The notes under the pieces: generated by a model | Database searches by the model: none | Told to the model about the DNA's origin: nothing | What the model saw: only the letters and a program-made list of their open reading frames with translations | Made by a program: the position numbers and the translations under genes | Assembly: GCA_019113245.1 (NCBI GenBank) | Contig: DXHU01000023.1 | Span: forward strand, 186,001-250,000 | DNA length: 64,000 bases | Direction: 5' to 3' | Source of the DNA: Candidatus Ornithospirochaeta avicola | Lineage (GTDB): Bacteria; Spirochaetota; Spirochaetia; Sphaerochaetales; Sphaerochaetaceae | Shown here: piece by piece, positions 26,372 through 35,816 of the stretch | Numbering within the stretch: the first letter of the stretch is position 1 | Layout of the letters: each line of letters starts with the position of its first letter

Positions 26372-27833
26372 GACTTATATCGCAATTGACCTTAAATCAT
26401 TCTATGCATCTGCAGAGTGCATCAAGCTTTCACTTGATCCTCTGGATGCATTTCTTGTAGTTGCAGACAGAGAAAGGACAGAAAAGACAATCTGCCTTGC
26501 TGTCTCCCCTGCTCTCAAGAGCCTAGGAATTTCAGGACGCCCCAGGCTATTTGAGGTAGTCCAGACTGTCAATGGCATCAATAGAAGAAGGTCAGAAAGC
26601 GCAAAAATCAGGGGAAAGACAAGAAGCTACAAAGAATTTTCAGAGCACAAGGATCTGCTCCTTGATTTCATAGCCGCGAAGCCAAACATGGCAGGATACA
26701 TAAAAACAAGCAGCAAGATCTATTCTGTTTATACAAAGTATGTCTCCCCTGATGATATACATGTATACTCAATCGATGAAGTATTTATCGATGCAACTGA
26801 TTACATGAAACTATACAATCTGAGCTCTCATGATTTTGCCAGAATGCTAATAAAAAATGTGCTTGAGGAAACCGGAATAACTGCAACATGCGGAATCGGG
26901 AGCAATTTGTACCTTGCAAAGATTGCAATGGACATTGAGGCAAAGCATATTGATGCTGATGAGGATGGGGTCAGGATTGCTGAGCTTGATGAAGCACAAT
27001 ACCGCAGGAAAATGTGGTCACACAGGCCCCTTACTGATTTCTGGAGAATCGGCAAAGGCATATCTAAAAGCCTTGAGGAAAAGGGAATATACACAATGGG
27101 AGACATTGCACGCTGCTCTCTTGGAAAGGACAGCGACTATTATAACCAGAGTCTGCTTTACAAAATGTTTGGAATAAATGCTGAGCTCTTAATTGACCAT
27201 GCATGGGGATATGAGAGCTGCACTATGAGAGATATCAAAAACTACAGGGCCGAGGACAAGAGCATCTCCTCAGGGCAGGTCCTTCATGAAAGCTATACAT
27301 TCACCAAGGCAAAGATTGTGATAAAAGAGATGGCTGAGTCCCTTGCACTCGATCTTGTAGAAAAGGGCCTTGAGACTGACCAGATAACACTTGCTGTCGG
27401 CTATGATGTTGATAATCTGAAGGATGAGAGGATCAGGGACAAATACAGGCAAGATATAAAGGCTGACTACTATGGAAGAGAAAACATAAAGGGCGTGCAC
27501 TCATCAGCCAGTCTTTACCGCCACACATCCAGTTTGAGCCTAATAAGAAATGAGGCTGTACGCCTATTTGAATCAATTGTCGATGAAGAGCTTCTGATAA
27601 GAAGAATCACAATAGGCTTCAATCACATAAGGACAAAGGGATTTGAGAAAGACTATATCCCGGACCTGTTTAAAGAAGAGAGTCCTGAAGAAAAGGAAGA
27701 AGAAAGCCTTCTTGAAAATGTTGTTGATATAAAGAAGAAGTATGGCAAGAATGCTATTTTGAAGGCTACAAGCCTTATGGAAGGGGCAACAGGGCGAGAA
27801 AGGAATGAGCAGATTGGAGGACATAAGGCATGA
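26340..27833 (+). CDS. Y-family DNA polymerase (UmuC/DinB, UvrX-like)
   Basis: A translesion polymerase of about 497 residues. It has the catalytic IAIDLKSFYASAECI at the N terminus, the steric-gate region with FLVVADRERTEKTICLAVSP, and the second catalytic pair in HVYSIDEVFID. The helix-hairpin-helix region lies near WRIGKGISKSLEEKGIYTMG. The start is uncertain. Relatives begin a few residues before TYIAID, but no ATG or GTG is in frame there. I chose the TTG at 26340, with AAGGA 9 bases upstream; an ATG at 26274 would add 22 residues with no family match. The gene overlaps the end of the ABC ATPase gene and is coupled to yolD by ATGA. Confidence 0.85.
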   Translation: MQTTKPCSQHRTYIAIDLKSFYASAECIKLSLDPLDAFLVVADRERTEKTICLAVSPALKSLGISGRPRLFEVVQTVNGINRRRSESAKIRGKTRSYKEFSEHKDLLLDFIAAKPNMAGYIKTSSKIYSVYTKYVSPDDIHVYSIDEVFIDATDYMKLYNLSSHDFARMLIKNVLEETGITATCGIGSNLYLAKIAMDIEAKHIDADEDGVRIAELDEAQYRRKMWSHRPLTDFWRIGKGISKSLEEKGIYTMGDIARCSLGKDSDYYNQSLLYKMFGINAELLIDHAWGYESCTMRDIKNYRAEDKSISSGQVLHESYTFTKAKIVIKEMAESLALDLVEKGLETDQITLAVGYDVDNLKDERIRDKYRQDIKADYYGRENIKGVHSSASLYRHTSSLSLIRNEAVRLFESIVDEELLIRRITIGFNHIRTKGFEKDYIPDLFKEESPEEKEEESLLENVVDIKKKYGKNAILKATSLMEGATGRERNEQIGGHKA

Positions 27834-28222
27834 AAGAAGACTACTCTGACATAATTCAGACTCCCTACCCATTTGCCTTAATAAGAGAGCGGATGAAGAG
27901 AGAAGACAGGGCAAGTCAGTTCTCTCCTTTTGCAGCGCTTACAGGTTATGAAGATGCAATAAAAGAAGAAGGAAGGATTACCTGCTGCAAGCCGGAACTC
28001 ACTGATGATGAAAAACAGCTGATTGGGAAAACGATAACAGACTCGTATGAAAAGAAAAGAGAAATCAGAATTACATATTTTGTTCCGGATGAAAAGAAAA
28101 AAGGAGGAAGCATCATCTCCTGCTTCTCAGTGATAAAAAAGATTGACCGCGGCAATATGATGATTTTTCTTTCAGATGGAAGAGCAATAAAGATTGAAAA
28201 TATTGTTAAAGCTGAGAGTTAA
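27830..28222 (+). CDS. yolD: YolD-like protein, partner of the Y-family polymerase
   Basis: A 130-residue YolD-like protein with the signature MKREDRASQFSPFAALTGYEDAI at residues 25-47 and a C-terminal half (ITYFVPDEKKKGGS, GRAIKIENIVKAE) typical of the family. YolD-like proteins occur mainly in Firmicutes beside UvrX/YqjW polymerases and probably modulate them. The start overlaps the polymerase stop in ATGA. The pair is a likely acquisition from Firmicutes, although codon use is not visibly different here. Confidence 0.88.
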   Translation: MKEDYSDIIQTPYPFALIRERMKREDRASQFSPFAALTGYEDAIKEEGRITCCKPELTDDEKQLIGKTITDSYEKKREIRITYFVPDEKKKGGSIISCFSVIKKIDRGNMMIFLSDGRAIKIENIVKAES

Positions 28223-28223
28223 A

Positions 28224-28243
28224 ATGGCTCCCGAAGGAGCCAT
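28224..28243. terminator. Hairpin between convergent yolD and FadL-like gene
   Basis: ATGGCTCC pairs with GGAGCCAT around CGAA. No T run follows, so termination may be weak, but it is the only structure between the convergent genes. Confidence 0.6.
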
Positions 28244-28248
28244 ATTCA

Positions 28249-29586
28249 TCACCATCCGATATTAAGTCTTACTGCAAGACCATCAAGAGGAGCTTCACCT
28301 GCATATGCGCCCATCTCATCCCAGAAATAAGCAACATCAAGCTTGAGGACATAAAGGTTAAGTCCTGCTCCCACTGTCCAGTATCCCTGGTTCAGTCCGC
28401 CTCTGATGTCAAGCACGCTCAAGAGCTCAATTTCAGCTCCAATGTTCAGATGATATACAAAATCCTTAAGACCGAAATCCTTTGTCTGGCACATGCCGAC
28501 TACGTCAATAATGTCAAATGCGATTGTCGGACGGAAGAGTGCATTGTCCCACTGCCATGCAAAGCCTAGATCGAGTGAACCGTAATTCTTGATCTTGAAT
28601 TTTCCATCCCCATCCATATCGAAGCTTGCTGCCCAGTCTGAAAGGAATCCTTCATAGTTGTCATAAATCTGCATCTGATAGCCGAAGATATCGAGGTTTC
28701 TGTAAACAACAGCAGCAGTAAAGCCATAAGGCATGTTGAATGTAAGGCCAAGGTCAACAGGAACTGACCATCCCGCTGCAAGCGGCATCTCGTTCAAGAA
28801 AGCCATCGGGTCTGCAGCTGGCCCTTCCTCAGAAGCTGACCCATCGCTGTTGAAACCAAAAGAGGAAAGAACCTTATCGGCATTAATCGGTCCTGTATAT
28901 GCAAGATATGAGAATCTTGCTGCAACTCCTGCATCGATAGAGAAGTCATCAGAAACCTGGAATCTGAGTCCTAGCCCAAGAGTCTCAGTGGCCTTTACCT
29001 CTGCAAAGAGTGCTGCCTTGGTAAAATCAAGCTGTCCTTCTCCTGCAAGGCCAGCCTTTCCGTATGTATAGATGTTTGCCTGCACATTTGTTGCCATTCC
29101 AAATCCGCCGATTGAGAATGAAAGACCTGCATCAACTGTTGCAATCTTTCCAAGCCCCTTCTTCAAAAGGCTGAGAACACCTTTTACAGCTGGTCCAATC
29201 ATATCCTGCATGTCATCTTCACTGCCATTCATATTCATATCAAGAAGAGAAGAAAGGATACTCTCCCCATCAGATCCTGGCTTAATTAGGTCATAAACAT
29301 GGTTGACTGTAACAGCCACACTTGGAAGAGAGAGCTGGAACTTATGATCTGCAAGGGATGCTGGATTGAAGAAGAAGCTGTCAGAATTTGAAGGAAGTGC
29401 AATTCCGACATTTCCCATTCCAAGAGACCTTACACTTGTCGGCATAAGACCATGCTGTACTCTGTCGATGATGAAATCTGTCTGAAGCTCCTTTGAAGGG
29501 TCGACAGGTGCAGTCTCTTCTTCCTGAGCAAAGGCAACAGGAACAAGAACAAGTATTGCAATTAATAATACAAATAGTTTTTTCAT
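28249..29586 (-). CDS. FadL/OmpP1-like outer membrane protein
   Basis: A 445-residue protein with an N-terminal signal peptide (LVLVPVAFA, then QEEE). It has the FadL/PorV-type opening SVRSLGMGNVGIALPSNSDS followed by FFFNPASLADH, a long stretch of alternating hydrophobic strands and a C terminus ending LAVRLNIGW, as expected for a beta barrel. FadL-family proteins import hydrophobic compounds; T. pallidum has several FadL-like proteins. It is coupled to the upstream lipoprotein gene by an ATGA overlap, suggesting the two act together at the outer membrane. The ligand is unknown. Confidence 0.8.
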   Translation of the reverse strand: MKKLFVLLIAILVLVPVAFAQEEETAPVDPSKELQTDFIIDRVQHGLMPTSVRSLGMGNVGIALPSNSDSFFFNPASLADHKFQLSLPSVAVTVNHVYDLIKPGSDGESILSSLLDMNMNGSEDDMQDMIGPAVKGVLSLLKKGLGKIATVDAGLSFSIGGFGMATNVQANIYTYGKAGLAGEGQLDFTKAALFAEVKATETLGLGLRFQVSDDFSIDAGVAARFSYLAYTGPINADKVLSSFGFNSDGSASEEGPAADPMAFLNEMPLAAGWSVPVDLGLTFNMPYGFTAAVVYRNLDIFGYQMQIYDNYEGFLSDWAASFDMDGDGKFKIKNYGSLDLGFAWQWDNALFRPTIAFDIIDVVGMCQTKDFGLKDFVYHLNIGAEIELLSVLDIRGGLNQGYWTVGAGLNLYVLKLDVAYFWDEMGAYAGEAPLDGLAVRLNIGW

Positions 29587-31349
29587 ACTGTCTCTCCTCC
29601 ATCAAAGTAATCTTCTACCCAATTTCTGCTTTTTAAGAAATCTCTTGCTTCATTAAGTGCTTTTTCAATCTCACTGTCTGTCGGTGTCTCGACATCTCCT
29701 GTATCTTCTCCTGCCATCTGAGTAACAAGATCGATAATACTGCTCAAAAGATCTCCGTGAGTAAGCGCAATCTCAGCAGAGTTTATAGCAGCAAGAAGAG
29801 ATGCATTGTTATCAACGACTATTTCATTGATTACATCAATGACATTTTTTGTATTCTCCTCCCCCTCACTTCCAGTAAAGTTAGAGTCATAAGCAAAAGC
29901 AAATACAATGCCCTTGATACTATAAGGCATCTTGATTTTCACAAGGTCGTCAAAAATTTCTTCATGATTTATTACTTCCCCATTTGGACCATATTGCCAA
30001 CTGTCGCCTATTTTTATTTCTTCAATCTTAAGCTTGCTGTCATCCTTGACCCACTGGTTTGAATCTGCAAAATCATTGATGAGTTCAACGATTGTCTCAG
30101 GAAATTTATAGTCATACACCACATCATCAACCTTGACAGAACCTTCCAGCTCAATATATTTATCAAGCCTTCTACCACTCTCTGCTTCTTTTCTGATCAG
30201 CTTATACTGATTCTCAAGCTCATACAAAGCAGAAGTGAGAGCATAATTGAAGAAGACTGAAGGCTCTGCAATGCTCTTGAATTCATCGCTGGCCATGTAA
30301 TCTTCTCCTGCTTTTTCAGCAAATACCATATAGTTGTCAAATGAAGCTTTATAAACAGCAATCGTGTTCATGTAATCAGGATCATTCAAGAATGGAGATA
30401 TTGCTTTATAGTAGTTCCTTAAAACCAGTGCACTCTCTTCAGGAATTCCGATATTATCAAAATCCTTTTCACTTGGTCTATCATCACTACTACTATAATT
30501 AGGAATATCTTCTCCTTCAGCACTAAGAAGCATAAGGCTTCTTGAAGAATATCTAGTCTCTTCTTCTGAAGAAGATGAACTTCCCATTCCGCTTACAACT
30601 GCTCCAATCAGATCATCAAGCCCAATATTCAATGTCGGTGTTATTGCAGATGCAATTACTGCGATATTGTATGCCTCGTTTGCAAGGTTAATATACTCAT
30701 CTTCTATAACACTATCTGAAGTATATGCTGTTGATGCTGCTACAACAAAGCTCTGCATGAGCTGGACTGCAAGTGCCTCTCCCTGAGATACTGTCTTGTT
30801 GTTTGCAATAGTGTTAAGAGAAGAAGCAAGACTACCCATGACTTCTTCAACCTTGTTGATGTCTCCATCACCTTCTCCACTGACACCCTCTTTGAGTTTG
30901 TTGAGAGCTGACTCAAGAACCTTAGCTGTATTCTTTGTCGCTTGCTGCACATCTTGCGGTGCTGCTTTTGCTTTTTCAGCAACAACTGTTTCCTTATCTT
31001 TAGGATTCAAAGTTACTACAGCATTGTAAAGCGTGTTGACAACTTCTTTTCTCTCGCTATCTTCAAGAGGCTTGAGCATTCCGCCGCTCTCGTCAAGAGT
31101 AAAGCCATCTTCAAGAGAAATTTTAACTCCACCGATCTCAACATTTCCACCTTCTACTGTTGCATTTTCATCAACATCTGATGAACTGAGGTTTGTTTCC
31201 TCAGCGGCTTTCTTTGCCTTTGTGTTATCATAAGGAACGATATTAACACCCATCTTACCCATGAAATCCGTAAGGGAATCCATCGAGCATGATGAAAATG
31301 ATAAGATGGAAATCAATATCAGAAAAACTGCTAAAAATTTTCTTCCCAT
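29583..31349 (-). CDS. Large lipoprotein coupled to the FadL-like protein
   Basis: A 588-residue lipoprotein (signal ILISILSFSSC, lipidated Cys at residue 21) that I do not otherwise recognise. It is mostly helical, with a serine-rich low-complexity stretch near residues 255-290 (GMGSSSSSEEETRYSSRS). The N-terminal region has a beta-like segment NVEIGGVKISLEDGFTLDES. AGGAGTG lies before the ATG. It could be a surface or periplasmic accessory to the FadL-like barrel encoded 4 bases into its end. Confidence 0.7.
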   Translation of the reverse strand: MGRKFLAVFLILISILSFSSCSMDSLTDFMGKMGVNIVPYDNTKAKKAAEETNLSSSDVDENATVEGGNVEIGGVKISLEDGFTLDESGGMLKPLEDSERKEVVNTLYNAVVTLNPKDKETVVAEKAKAAPQDVQQATKNTAKVLESALNKLKEGVSGEGDGDINKVEEVMGSLASSLNTIANNKTVSQGEALAVQLMQSFVVAASTAYTSDSVIEDEYINLANEAYNIAVIASAITPTLNIGLDDLIGAVVSGMGSSSSSEEETRYSSRSLMLLSAEGEDIPNYSSSDDRPSEKDFDNIGIPEESALVLRNYYKAISPFLNDPDYMNTIAVYKASFDNYMVFAEKAGEDYMASDEFKSIAEPSVFFNYALTSALYELENQYKLIRKEAESGRRLDKYIELEGSVKVDDVVYDYKFPETIVELINDFADSNQWVKDDSKLKIEEIKIGDSWQYGPNGEVINHEEIFDDLVKIKMPYSIKGIVFAFAYDSNFTGSEGEENTKNVIDVINEIVVDNNASLLAAINSAEIALTHGDLLSSIIDLVTQMAGEDTGDVETPTDSEIEKALNEARDFLKSRNWVEDYFDGGETV

Positions 31350-31434
31350 TTTTCACTCCTGGTTTGTATTATCTGCTTTGTAACTATTGATTGTAAATAT
31401 TGGAAAATTTAAAAATGCAATTTTTTTAAAATCT

Positions 31435-31449
31435 CTTTACAAAGTAAAG
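31435..31449. promoter_or_regulatory. Short inverted repeat in the lipoprotein/MATE divergent region
   Basis: CTTTAC and GTAAAG are separated by AAA. The site lies 24 bases upstream of the MATE ATG and 86 bases from the lipoprotein ATG. It could be an operator, but the arms are short. Confidence 0.25.
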
Positions 31450-31472
31450 CTTATCCAGTACTACAGTCATAT

Positions 31473-32831
31473 ATGAAACGCAATGCTCTGGATAAATCAT
31501 CACTTCTTTTTTCAAATAGATTCCTCGCAACCCTTATTATTCCGCTCCTGATTGAGACGCTCCTGAACGTCACAATCGGCATGATGGATACAATCATGGT
31601 ATCCACAAACGGAGAAGCGGCTGTTTCAGGTGTCAGCCTTGTTGACAGCCTTGCAAACCTTTTTATATTCCTCTTTTCTGCATTTGCAACAGGAGGAGCA
31701 GTAGTTGCGAGCCAGTATCTTGGAAGAAAGGACAAGGAGAATGCATCAGAGAGCGCGAAGCAGCTTCTTTATATATCATTTCTCTTTTCTCTGCTCATTT
31801 CAGTTGTTGTTCTTCTTTTTAACGAACAGCTGATGAGCCTTGTGTTTGGAAAGATTGAAGAGGATGTAGAGTCATTTGCACTCAGCTACCTTACCCCGAT
31901 TGCCCTCTCCTTTCCATTCCTTGCGATAACAAACAGTGCAAATGCAGTCTGCAGAAGCGTCGGAAAAAGCAAGATCACGATGACAGTAAGCCTCGTGATG
32001 AACATTATAAACGTCAGCGGAAACGCGATATTGATCTATATATTCGGCATGGGTCCTCTTGGGGCAGGAATTGCATCTTTGCTTTCAAGAATAACAGCAT
32101 GCGCGATAATGCTTTCTGTGGTATGCGGAAAGAATTTCGAGCTGAGAGTCAAGAAGCTTCTTAAAGTCGAACTCCGCTTTTCAATGATCTTCCGCATTCT
32201 GCGCATTGCGCTTCCTTCCGGAATTGAGAACTGCATATTCCATATCGGAAAGATTCTTGTTACAAGCACAATCAGCACATTCGGAACTGCAAGTATTGCA
32301 GCCTATGCTGTATTCAACAGTCTTGCAACCTTTGCAAACATTCCTGGCTCTGCAATCGGAATGGCAGCTGTGACTGTAATCGGACAGTGCTGCGGAGCAG
32401 GAAATTATGATCAGGCAAAATACTATGCAAGAAAGCTTATCACCCTCACCTTCATATTGCAGGGTCTTACATGTCTTTTAATGTTTGTGCTCACTCCAAA
32501 TCTCGCATCGCTTTATAACCTTTCTGCTGTTGCATACAAGCTGAGCGTGGATACAGTGAGAATATGCCTGATCCAGACATTCATATTCTGGCCTCTTGCA
32601 TTCACCGTGCCGAATTTTTTGAGGGCAAGCGGGGATGTGAAGTTCACAATGCTTGTATCCATAATCTCAATGTGGCTTTTCCGCGTCATGCTTGCGCGCG
32701 TGCTTGGAATCACATTCTCAATGGGGCTTGAGGGTGTCTGCTGGGCAATGTATATTGACTGGTACTGCCGCGGCGCATTCTTTGTCACAAGATGGCTGAA
32801 AGGAAAGTGGAAGGAAAAGACAGTTATCTAG
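31473..32831 (+). CDS. MATE family multidrug/organic-cation efflux pump
   Basis: A 452-residue membrane protein with about twelve helices. It opens with RFLATLIIPLLIETLLNVTI and MMDTIMVSTNGEAAVSGVSL, the N-lobe signature of MATE exporters, and the second lobe begins near FRILRIALPSGIENCIFHIG. It would extrude drugs or metabolites using a proton or sodium gradient. There is no ribosome-binding site; TACAGT 5 bases before the ATG may be the -10 of a leaderless mRNA. The stop shares the tetramer CTAG with the convergent lacI-type gene. Confidence 0.9.
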   Translation: MKRNALDKSSLLFSNRFLATLIIPLLIETLLNVTIGMMDTIMVSTNGEAAVSGVSLVDSLANLFIFLFSAFATGGAVVASQYLGRKDKENASESAKQLLYISFLFSLLISVVVLLFNEQLMSLVFGKIEEDVESFALSYLTPIALSFPFLAITNSANAVCRSVGKSKITMTVSLVMNIINVSGNAILIYIFGMGPLGAGIASLLSRITACAIMLSVVCGKNFELRVKKLLKVELRFSMIFRILRIALPSGIENCIFHIGKILVTSTISTFGTASIAAYAVFNSLATFANIPGSAIGMAAVTVIGQCCGAGNYDQAKYYARKLITLTFILQGLTCLLMFVLTPNLASLYNLSAVAYKLSVDTVRICLIQTFIFWPLAFTVPNFLRASGDVKFTMLVSIISMWLFRVMLARVLGITFSMGLEGVCWAMYIDWYCRGAFFVTRWLKGKWKEKTVI

Positions 32832-33844
32832 CTTTCCTTTCCTATTGTTGATTCTCTTATAATCAGCTCGCTTTTGAGGTATATCGGGCTTATTCTCTCT
32901 TCTCTTTTCTCAATCAGCTTTATTAGCATATCTGATGCTATCGAGCCAAGCTGGCTGACAGGCTGGCTTATTGTCGTAATGCCAGGACTCACAATGGAAG
33001 AGACAAAGATGTTGTCAAAACCGACAACGGCAACATCTTCAGGAATACGGAAGCCAAGTTCGGTTGCAACCTTTATGACAGCTGCCGCCAGAACATCTGA
33101 TATGCAGAAAAAGGCATCGGGCGGGAACTGGGATGAAAGCATGTAATGCGCACTTGCCTTTGCCATGTCAAAATCCATGTCTGCTCCCACCTGACCTATT
33201 ATTGAGTTATCCACTCTGATGTCATGCTCCCTGAGTGCGCTTATGTATCCCTTTTCCCTGTCGCGGGCATATTTGAATGTCCTGGGGCCGTTGAGAAAAG
33301 CAATCTTCTTCTTTCCAATTGAAATAAGATGCTCAGTCGCCTTCCGTGCAGCCTCCTTGTTGTCAATTGTCACAAAGGGGACTGTGGAGTCATCGATGTA
33401 CTCACTGCATGTCACACACGGCACATTTGCACATATCTTTTCAATCTCTTCCTTTGTGACAGAGTTTGCAAGGATTACCCCGGAGCATCTTGTTGCCTTC
33501 ATAAGCTCAAGAAAGTTCGAGATGCTCCTGTCATCATTGAGGGGATTAACATTCAAAAGAAGTGTATAGCCGTTTCTCTCTGCCACAATTCTGGAAGAGT
33601 CTATTATTGGGCTGTAGTAAGGATTTTTGATGGTGGGTACATTGAAAATGATGAAACGCCCGGGGATATCAGGAGCAAAGTCCGCACTGTTTACTTCAAT
33701 CCCCATGGAAGAAAGAGCCTCAAGCACCTTCTTCCTTGTCTGGCTTGTAACCAAATTGGACTTGTTGAACACGCGGGAAATCGTTGACATTGATATTCCA
33801 GATTTCCTGCTTATCTCCTGGTATGTCAGTTTCTTTGTACCCAT
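32828..33844 (-). CDS. LacI-family transcriptional regulator of the sugar operon
   Basis: A 338-residue LacI/GalR protein. The N-terminal helix-turn-helix is LTYQEISRKSGISMSTISRV followed by the hinge helix region. The rest is a periplasmic-binding-protein-like sensor domain with GRFIIFNVPTIKNPYYSPII, CSGVILANSV, FVTIDNKEAARKATEHLIS and ISDVLAAAVIKVATELGFRI. It is the last gene of the ABC/dehydrogenase/isomerase operon, 5 bases after the isomerase, and probably regulates that operon from the promoter near 41240. Its stop overlaps the MATE stop in CTAG. Confidence 0.9.
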   Translation of the reverse strand: MGTKKLTYQEISRKSGISMSTISRVFNKSNLVTSQTRKKVLEALSSMGIEVNSADFAPDIPGRFIIFNVPTIKNPYYSPIIDSSRIVAERNGYTLLLNVNPLNDDRSISNFLELMKATRCSGVILANSVTKEEIEKICANVPCVTCSEYIDDSTVPFVTIDNKEAARKATEHLISIGKKKIAFLNGPRTFKYARDREKGYISALREHDIRVDNSIIGQVGADMDFDMAKASAHYMLSSQFPPDAFFCISDVLAAAVIKVATELGFRIPEDVAVVGFDNIFVSSIVSPGITTISQPVSQLGSIASDMLIKLIEKREERISPIYLKSELIIRESTIGKES

Positions 33845-33849
33845 TTATC

Positions 33850-34842
33850 TCATTTCCTGCTCAGCGCTGAATCAAATGCAACATCGGAGGGGTAGAAATT
33901 CATGCTCTTGACGTACTCGCAGCTTTCAGTTGCACCCCACTTCCTGTCCATGCCGCTGTCTTCCCACTCAACAGAAAGAGGTCCAGTATATCCTGCAGCA
34001 TTAAGCTCTCTGATTATTCCGTCAAAATCAACATCTCCATGTCCGATAGACACGAAATTCCATTTTCTCCTTGTGTCTCCGAACTCAAGGAATGAGCCAA
34101 GTATTCCTGCCATTTCGTTGTCAAACATCTTCACATCCTTCATGTGAACATGGTAAACACGGCTGGAAAACTCTCTGAGGAAGGCAACTTCATTGACCCC
34201 CTGCCATACAAGATGGGACGGGTCATAGTTGAGTCCGAGCGTGGGTCTCCACTCAAATTCGTCAAGAAGACGCTTTGTAGTATAGTAGTCAAAAGCAATC
34301 TCTGTAGGATGGACTTCAAGTGCGAATTTTATCCCGTTCTCATCAAAGACATCGAAAATCGGGCTCCAGAGCTCTTTTATAAGAGCAAAACCTGAATCGA
34401 TCATCTCCTTTGTAGTCTGAGGATATGAATACCATCTTGCCCAGATTGGAGAACCAGTGAAGCCGTTGACTACGCTTACTCCGAATTTCTTTGCAGCAAC
34501 TGCTGTCTTCTTCATCTCATCAATTGCCCATGCCCTTATTTCTTCAGGCTTTCCTTTGACAGCATCGGGAGCAAAGTTATCAAGTCTCTCATCCCAGACA
34601 TCTCCGACACACTGTCCTACAAGGTGAGCACTTATTGCCTTGCACTCAAGGCCATATTTTCTCAGAGTCTCCCATACATGAGGAATGTATGAGTCATCCT
34701 CAAGAGCTTTCTGAACAGAAAAATGTGCGTGTGTTGCAAGCTCAAGGCCCTCATACCCCATTTCCTTTGCCTGACGGCAGAGCTCCTCAAGAGAGAGATC
34801 TCCGAACTGACCGCTTGCAAGTGTGACTATTCTTTTTTCCAT
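33850..34842 (-). CDS. Sugar phosphate isomerase/epimerase-like TIM barrel (first of two)
   Basis: A 330-residue AP-endonuclease-2-family TIM barrel. It has LSLEELCRQAKEMGYEGLEL, ECKAISAHLVGQ, IKFALEVHPTEIAFDYYTT (metal Glu and His), LGLNYDPSHLVWQG, VYHVHMKDVKMF and GPLSVEWEDSGM, in the order typical of these metal-dependent isomerases. The ligands Glu, Asp, His and the last Glu are kept. Relatives are encoded beside Gfo/Idh/MocA dehydrogenases, often in 3-keto-sugar or inositol pathways. It follows the Gfo gene with an 11-base gap containing a ribosome-binding site. Confidence 0.82.
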   Translation of the reverse strand: MEKRIVTLASGQFGDLSLEELCRQAKEMGYEGLELATHAHFSVQKALEDDSYIPHVWETLRKYGLECKAISAHLVGQCVGDVWDERLDNFAPDAVKGKPEEIRAWAIDEMKKTAVAAKKFGVSVVNGFTGSPIWARWYSYPQTTKEMIDSGFALIKELWSPIFDVFDENGIKFALEVHPTEIAFDYYTTKRLLDEFEWRPTLGLNYDPSHLVWQGVNEVAFLREFSSRVYHVHMKDVKMFDNEMAGILGSFLEFGDTRRKWNFVSIGHGDVDFDGIIRELNAAGYTGPLSVEWEDSGMDRKWGATESCEYVKSMNFYPSDVAFDSALSRK

Positions 34843-34853
34843 GTTTCCTCCTT

Positions 34854-35816
34854 TTAAAGATTCTCCAGTATTTCAAGTACCGTAAGAATCTCTTTTTTAT
34901 CAACAATATTCATCTCTTTGTCTCTTATTGATGAATATATGCTTTTAAGCTCTTCATAGTACCATCCGGTGGGAGGTATGTTTATACCTGTAGAAAGCAC
35001 TACAGGATAGCCTATGTTATAGACAATTCTTTCTCCCGATTGAGGATAAGCAATCACATTCTTTCCGTCATTAATGACCATCGCTTTTTCAAAGATTGCT
35101 CTCCATGTGGCTTCAAAAGGAATTGATGCATTCAGCCATGCCGCTTCTGCATCGATCTGGAGATTGCCAGGATAGCTGTAAGAGAAGCTGTAGTACTCAT
35201 CGATGCTGCTTTCCCTTCCCCTCTTTTTATATTCTCTTACAGCAAGAGGCTTGCCAAAGAGAGAGACAATCATATCAAGGTCATGGATGTGGAGGTCAAA
35301 TGGGACAAGACCGCTTTTTTTCTCATCAAGAAGCCATCCTCCTTTTGCCCAGGATGGGCACTCTGAGAGCCTCGTAAAGCGGAGGTAAAGCGCTTCTCCA
35401 AATGTCTTTTTCTCAACAAGCTCTTTAAGGACTGCATACTCTTTTGTAAAGCGGAGGACCTGAGCAACAGTCAGAGAAAGATTATTTTCTTCAGCCAGAG
35501 CATAAAGCTCTTCTGCATCCTTTTTTCTGAGAGCAAGAGGCTTTTCGCAAATCACATGCTTCTTTTTTTCAAGGGCCTCCTTCACATGAGCATAATGCAG
35601 AAATGTAGGTGTTGTGATATCAACCACATCCACATCCTCTTTTTCAAGTGCCTCTGTAATTGAACTGTAGTATCTGAGAGCCTTTTCAGCTGCATATGCT
35701 TTATCGCATTCTGTCAATCCGACTGCTGCAACTATCTTCACATTCTCAAGTGCTTCTGTATTACAATAGTGGACCTTGCCCATTCCCCCAAGACCTACAA
35801 GAAGAGTGCGGATCAT
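34854..35816 (-). CDS. Gfo/Idh/MocA-family oxidoreductase (first of two)
   Basis: A 320-residue NAD(P)-dependent dehydrogenase. The Rossmann start is MIRTLLVGLGGMGKVHYCN, followed by VDVVDITTPTFLHYAHVKEA and the family catalytic VICEKPLAL motif near residue 95. The C-terminal domain begins near GGWLLDEKKSGLVPFDLHIHDLD, with the conserved histidine region. It would oxidise or reduce a sugar, inositol or glycoside. The start overlaps the upstream isomerase stop (ATGA). Confidence 0.85.
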   Translation of the reverse strand: MIRTLLVGLGGMGKVHYCNTEALENVKIVAAVGLTECDKAYAAEKALRYYSSITEALEKEDVDVVDITTPTFLHYAHVKEALEKKKHVICEKPLALRKKDAEELYALAEENNLSLTVAQVLRFTKEYAVLKELVEKKTFGEALYLRFTRLSECPSWAKGGWLLDEKKSGLVPFDLHIHDLDMIVSLFGKPLAVREYKKRGRESSIDEYYSFSYSYPGNLQIDAEAAWLNASIPFEATWRAIFEKAMVINDGKNVIAYPQSGERIVYNIGYPVVLSTGINIPPTGWYYEELKSIYSSIRDKEMNIVDKKEILTVLEILENL

